Part shown: positions 13,401-15,057 of the stretch, in pieces
Layout: every line of letters begins with the position of its first letter
Numbering within the stretch: the first letter of the stretch is position 1
From: Elusimicrobiota bacterium
GTDB lineage: Bacteria; Elusimicrobiota; UBA8919
Assembly (NCBI GenBank): GCA_003452965.1
Contig: DMMW01000075.1
Location: 1-15,057 of the forward strand
Reading direction: 5' to 3'
DNA length: 15,057 nucleotides
Notes under the pieces: generated by a model
Databases searched by the model: none
Told to the model about the DNA's origin: nothing
The model's input: only the letters and a program-made list of their open reading frames with translations
Position numbers and translations under genes: made by a program

Positions 13401-15057
13401 ATACAAGCATAACCGATTACAACGGAAAAATAACCAACTTTACCTTTGACGAATACGGCAACCAGACAAGCATAACCGATGCTTTAGGTAACATGACCTC
13501 AATAGTATGGGAACATACATATAATAATCCGGTAAGCATAACCGATGCGAATGGTAATATCACAACACATAAGCAAGATGCCAGAGGGAACCTAATAGAA
13601 ACGAAGGATGTATTAGGGAACATCACAAAAAATACATATGACTCATATGGTCAGATAATAAGTAATATAAACGCAAACGGACAAACAACTAATAATCATT
13701 ATGACCAATATGGCAACAAGATAAGAGTTGTAAATGTTTTAGGCAACGAAAATCAATTTACCTATGATATATTAGGTAGATTGACAGTAATAAAAGATGC
13801 ATTAGATAGAACTACCAACAATACTTATGATGACAGAGATAGAATAATCAAAATCACATACCCAGAAAATTCAAATACAATAAACATTTACGATAATAAT
13901 AATAATCTTATAACCGTAACCGATGCCAATGGTCATTCAACTAATTTTGTATACAATGCTAATAATCAACTAATTGAAGCAAAAGATGCATTATCTAATT
14001 CAACTAAATATGAACATGATTCAATTGGCAATCGTATATCGATTACTGACTCCAACAATAACATAACTAGATACTTTTATGATAATTTAGACCAACTAAT
14101 CAAATCAGTAGATTCATTAAACAACCAAACAAACTATACTTATGATGCGGTTGGCAATAGAACATCCATAACCGATGCAAATGGAAAAACGACTTCGTAT
14201 CAATATGATATGTTAAATAGAATAATAAAAGTAATAGATGCAAATGGTAAATCAACAAACTATGAATACGACAAACTCGGAAACAAAACAGGGCTTACTG
14301 ATGCTAACGGAAACAAGACCGTTTATAACTATGATGCACTTAAGAGATTAGTCAGTGAAACGGATGCGATAGGAAAAACAATACATTATGAATACGATGC
14401 TGTTGGTAATCTAATTAAAAAAACAGATGGTAATGGGAATATAATCAATTATACATATGATGAAATAAACCAACTAAAGAAACAAACATATCCTAACAAT
14501 ACAGAATCAAATTATGAATATGATGTAGTTGGAAATCGTACAAAAATGTCAAATCAAAACGTTGAGGGAACATATAAATACGATTTAATGAATCGATTAA
14601 TTGAAATAAACTATAAATATCTACCTGCCGGATTTGCAAAAACAGTCAAGCATAGTTACGATGCAGTCGGTAACCGCACATCTATAACATATCCTGATGA
14701 AAAAATAACAAATTATATATATAATGAAATAAATAAATTAGTTAAAATAGAGGATACCGAGACAGGTGCGATAAACTACGAATATAATCCGGTGGGTAAT
14801 AGAATAAAAATAACATATCCCAACAACGCAGAAAGCAATTATCAATATAACACAAACAATTGGTTAACCAACATAGAACACAGGAGTAACACGACGGGGA
14901 CAATGGGCTATTTTAATTACGAGTATGATAATGTGGGTATGCGGAAAAGCATGACAACTGGCGGTGGAAGGACAGAATATATATATGACAACTTGTATCA
15001 ACTGAAGAGCGTAAAACACCCGAACAATCAGACACAGGTATACACATATGATGCAGC
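10481..15057 (+). CDS. secreted giant RHS/YD-repeat protein, N-terminal 1525 residues (3' end outside window)
   Basis: The frame is open from the ATG at 10481 to the window end. An in-frame stop at 10454 makes this the first ATG. Residues 1-25 are a signal peptide (basic start, hydrophobic 9-19, likely cut after SISA). Residues 60-400 hold PQQ-like beta-propeller repeats (LYFTASDGYIYAFDIDAGNQ near 127; GIDAYDGSLKWRT near 305). Residues 411-515 are an FN3 domain (PPPRNLYAI, ITLNWDAP). Residues 524-612 are an invasin-like Ig domain (PVPDIPINFEITSGDG). From 685 an RHS N-terminal domain starts (GTLNYLTGN, LPSRG, GYGWTHSYN). From 814 about 30 YD repeats of 21 residues run to the edge. YD shells usually enclose a C-terminal toxin or form adhesive surface proteins. 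That end is not visible, so the role is open. It has no Shine-Dalgarno sequence and is probably separate from radC. Confidence 0.9.
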   Translation, partial: MGKCHFRCILFKIIIVILCTCSISAEDWQMNRYDASLSGYNSKDVLVSPPVIEIQDWNNVRFISSWKANIPDNFINGAPIIYKGSVYLNCTTHISRINLSTKAIEKIYTVNKTIVGSPCIDNDKLYFTASDGYIYAFDIDAGNQIWAYNTGYVFQAYDQPFLTTKYGYIFILGKIINANNGTLVKSFQTNLIVVGDYTLYFLSSEGLTAYHIGPDGIRDTANWHYNNFPGISSMYEGSMIYAYGHIYILDDVCNLFAVRVNEPNLEFKVNHLYFGKPIGRLTAGHGMIFATSRISSYICGIDAYDGSLKWRTKIDIYGGHSFAIHRYASPVVSGGLLFFGPINHEIDESNHSMKSDDYFYAYNPITGEKFLEVNIGHYFYGDRQGYITISDNNLYVSLERAFFSFSFPPLPPPRNLYAIPGENKITLNWDAPLNTMYDTLRFKIYCSEPDGESYYLPRIRYLDVTDAETYTFTDLIHPYYIGQTFYYAVSVEYDIPLPFRGESHLSNIVSAAAYTSTNYLHGRAESYSIAAGQNTNIIASILNSNNQPVPDIPINFEITSGDGVLSSTSGVTDSEGNVTVSLTAGNQTGTNTVKITSGQLPAVNIVVNSYKTPSGSVTGFGLINNSYLTSEASPISYSYNSSNGYEIYYSFDSASGYFSSEYIEKPWLPLPNSDENYEVGQCIIGTLNYLTGNHLHTVTDLTLPSRGISLQFSRTNNSFSEKESPLGYGWTHSYNIYLDFLSNEKIIYNMGDGGQVLYTKQPDGTYRPPVGNYSILYTNTDGTFTIREKTGIKFNFNNLGKIITIIDRNNNTISFTYTNSKLTKIIDTVGRAVNISYNSDSHISQMIDTAGRTTTYDYDQNNNLIQVNGPGGYIGKYTYNDKHLLVERTDSRVAEKKFIKRTFIYDEFRRVISETDGIGNQSTINYDTTNRITTMTNPKGNKTIFKFDAKGRMISLTNADNKTKSFTWDDNNNNTSITDYNGKITNFTFDEYGNQTSITDALGNMTSIVWEHTYNNPVSITDANGNITTHKQDARGNLIETKDVLGNITKNTYDSYGQIISNINANGQTTNNHYDQYGNKIRVVNVLGNENQFTYDILGRLTVIKDALDRTTNNTYDDRDRIIKITYPENSNTINIYDNNNNLITVTDANGHSTNFVYNANNQLIEAKDALSNSTKYEHDSIGNRISITDSNNNITRYFYDNLDQLIKSVDSLNNQTNYTYDAVGNRTSITDANGKTTSYQYDMLNRIIKVIDANGKSTNYEYDKLGNKTGLTDANGNKTVYNYDALKRLVSETDAIGKTIHYEYDAVGNLIKKTDGNGNIINYTYDEINQLKKQTYPNNTESNYEYDVVGNRTKMSNQNVEGTYKYDLMNRLIEINYKYLPAGFAKTVKHSYDAVGNRTSITYPDEKITNYIYNEINKLVKIEDTETGAINYEYNPVGNRIKITYPNNAESNYQYNTNNWLTNIEHRSNTTGTMGYFNYEYDNVGMRKSMTTGGGRTEYIYDNLYQLKSVKHPNNQTQVYTYDA
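12920..15057 (+). repeat. YD-repeat tract, about 30 units of 63 nt
   Basis: The encoded unit is close to TxYxYDxxGNxxSITDANGN. It repeats nearly every 63 nt, with a few units lengthened by one to three codons. Sequence is conserved at DNA level in places: a 15-mer ending ATAACCGAT occurs at 13403-13417 and again at 13466-13480, exactly 63 nt apart, and shorter versions occur at 13533-13546 and near 14165. In the later part the units alternate between two types (see findings). The tract reaches the window edge and so continues beyond it. Confidence 0.9.

Noticed and set aside
11617..13626. Short minus-strand open frames within the YD-protein gene
   Set aside because: The plus frame is continuously open with recognisable domains, and the minus frames mirror the repeat composition.

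Overview
This is a compact, visibly AT-rich bacterial window in which every gene I can support lies on the + strand. Housekeeping genes of ordinary bacterial type (lgt, an rluD-like gene, ilvE, xseA, xseB, pgi, radC) sit beside a type IV toxin-antitoxin pair and the start of a very large secreted YD-repeat protein. Lgt and the several signal-peptide or LysM proteins indicate a bacterium with a developed envelope. Strong Shine-Dalgarno sequences before ilvE, xseB, pgi and radC contrast with little or none before lgt, the rluD-like gene and the 5358 gene. I cannot name the lineage from sequence alone. The mix of low GC, a long HRDC-fused XseA, mini-repeats between genes and a giant YD-repeat protein would fit a poorly cultivated phylum, but that is a guess.

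Layout. Positions 1-1695: a near-consensus promoter drives an AbiEi-like antitoxin and an AbiEii-like nucleotidyltransferase toxin, a complete two-gene cassette. Positions 1780-2538: lgt. Positions 2539-2756: a gap unusually rich in small hairpins, with a 17-nt tandem duplication. Positions 2757-4223: a RluA/RluD-type pseudouridine synthase and an unrecognised coiled-coil protein with a signal peptide and a C-terminal membrane segment. Positions 4245-5241: ilvE with its own strong promoter and ribosome binding site. Positions 5246-5349: four copies of a 14-nt mini-repeat, two per orientation. Positions 5358-8125: a tight run made of a small polytopic membrane protein, an overlapping membrane-anchored LysM protein, xseA with an N-terminal HRDC domain, and xseB. 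Positions 8126-8345: an 8-nt tandem repeat, two more mini-repeat copies and a perfect hairpin next to the pgi ribosome binding site. Positions 8346-10383: pgi and radC, overlapping by 11 nt. Positions 10481-15057 (runs off the window): a secreted protein with PQQ-like repeats, an FN3 domain, an Ig-like domain, an RHS-type N-terminal domain and about 30 YD repeats.

How the genes fit together. XseA and XseB form exonuclease VII. With RadC and the HRDC fusion they give the middle of the window a DNA-metabolism flavour, although they are interleaved with metabolic genes (ilvE, pgi). AbiEi/AbiEii is a self-contained defence or stability module. The YD-repeat protein is probably an exported surface or polymorphic-toxin-like giant whose C-terminal end, the part that would define its function, lies outside the window.

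The most unusual items are the 14-nt mini-repeat family with a conserved 22-nt spacing at two separate loci, the HRDC-XseA fusion, the domain order of the YD protein with its 42-residue alternating super-repeat, and the hairpin clusters in the lgt-rluD and xseB-pgi gaps. I see no transposase, integrase, tRNA, rRNA or CRISPR array.
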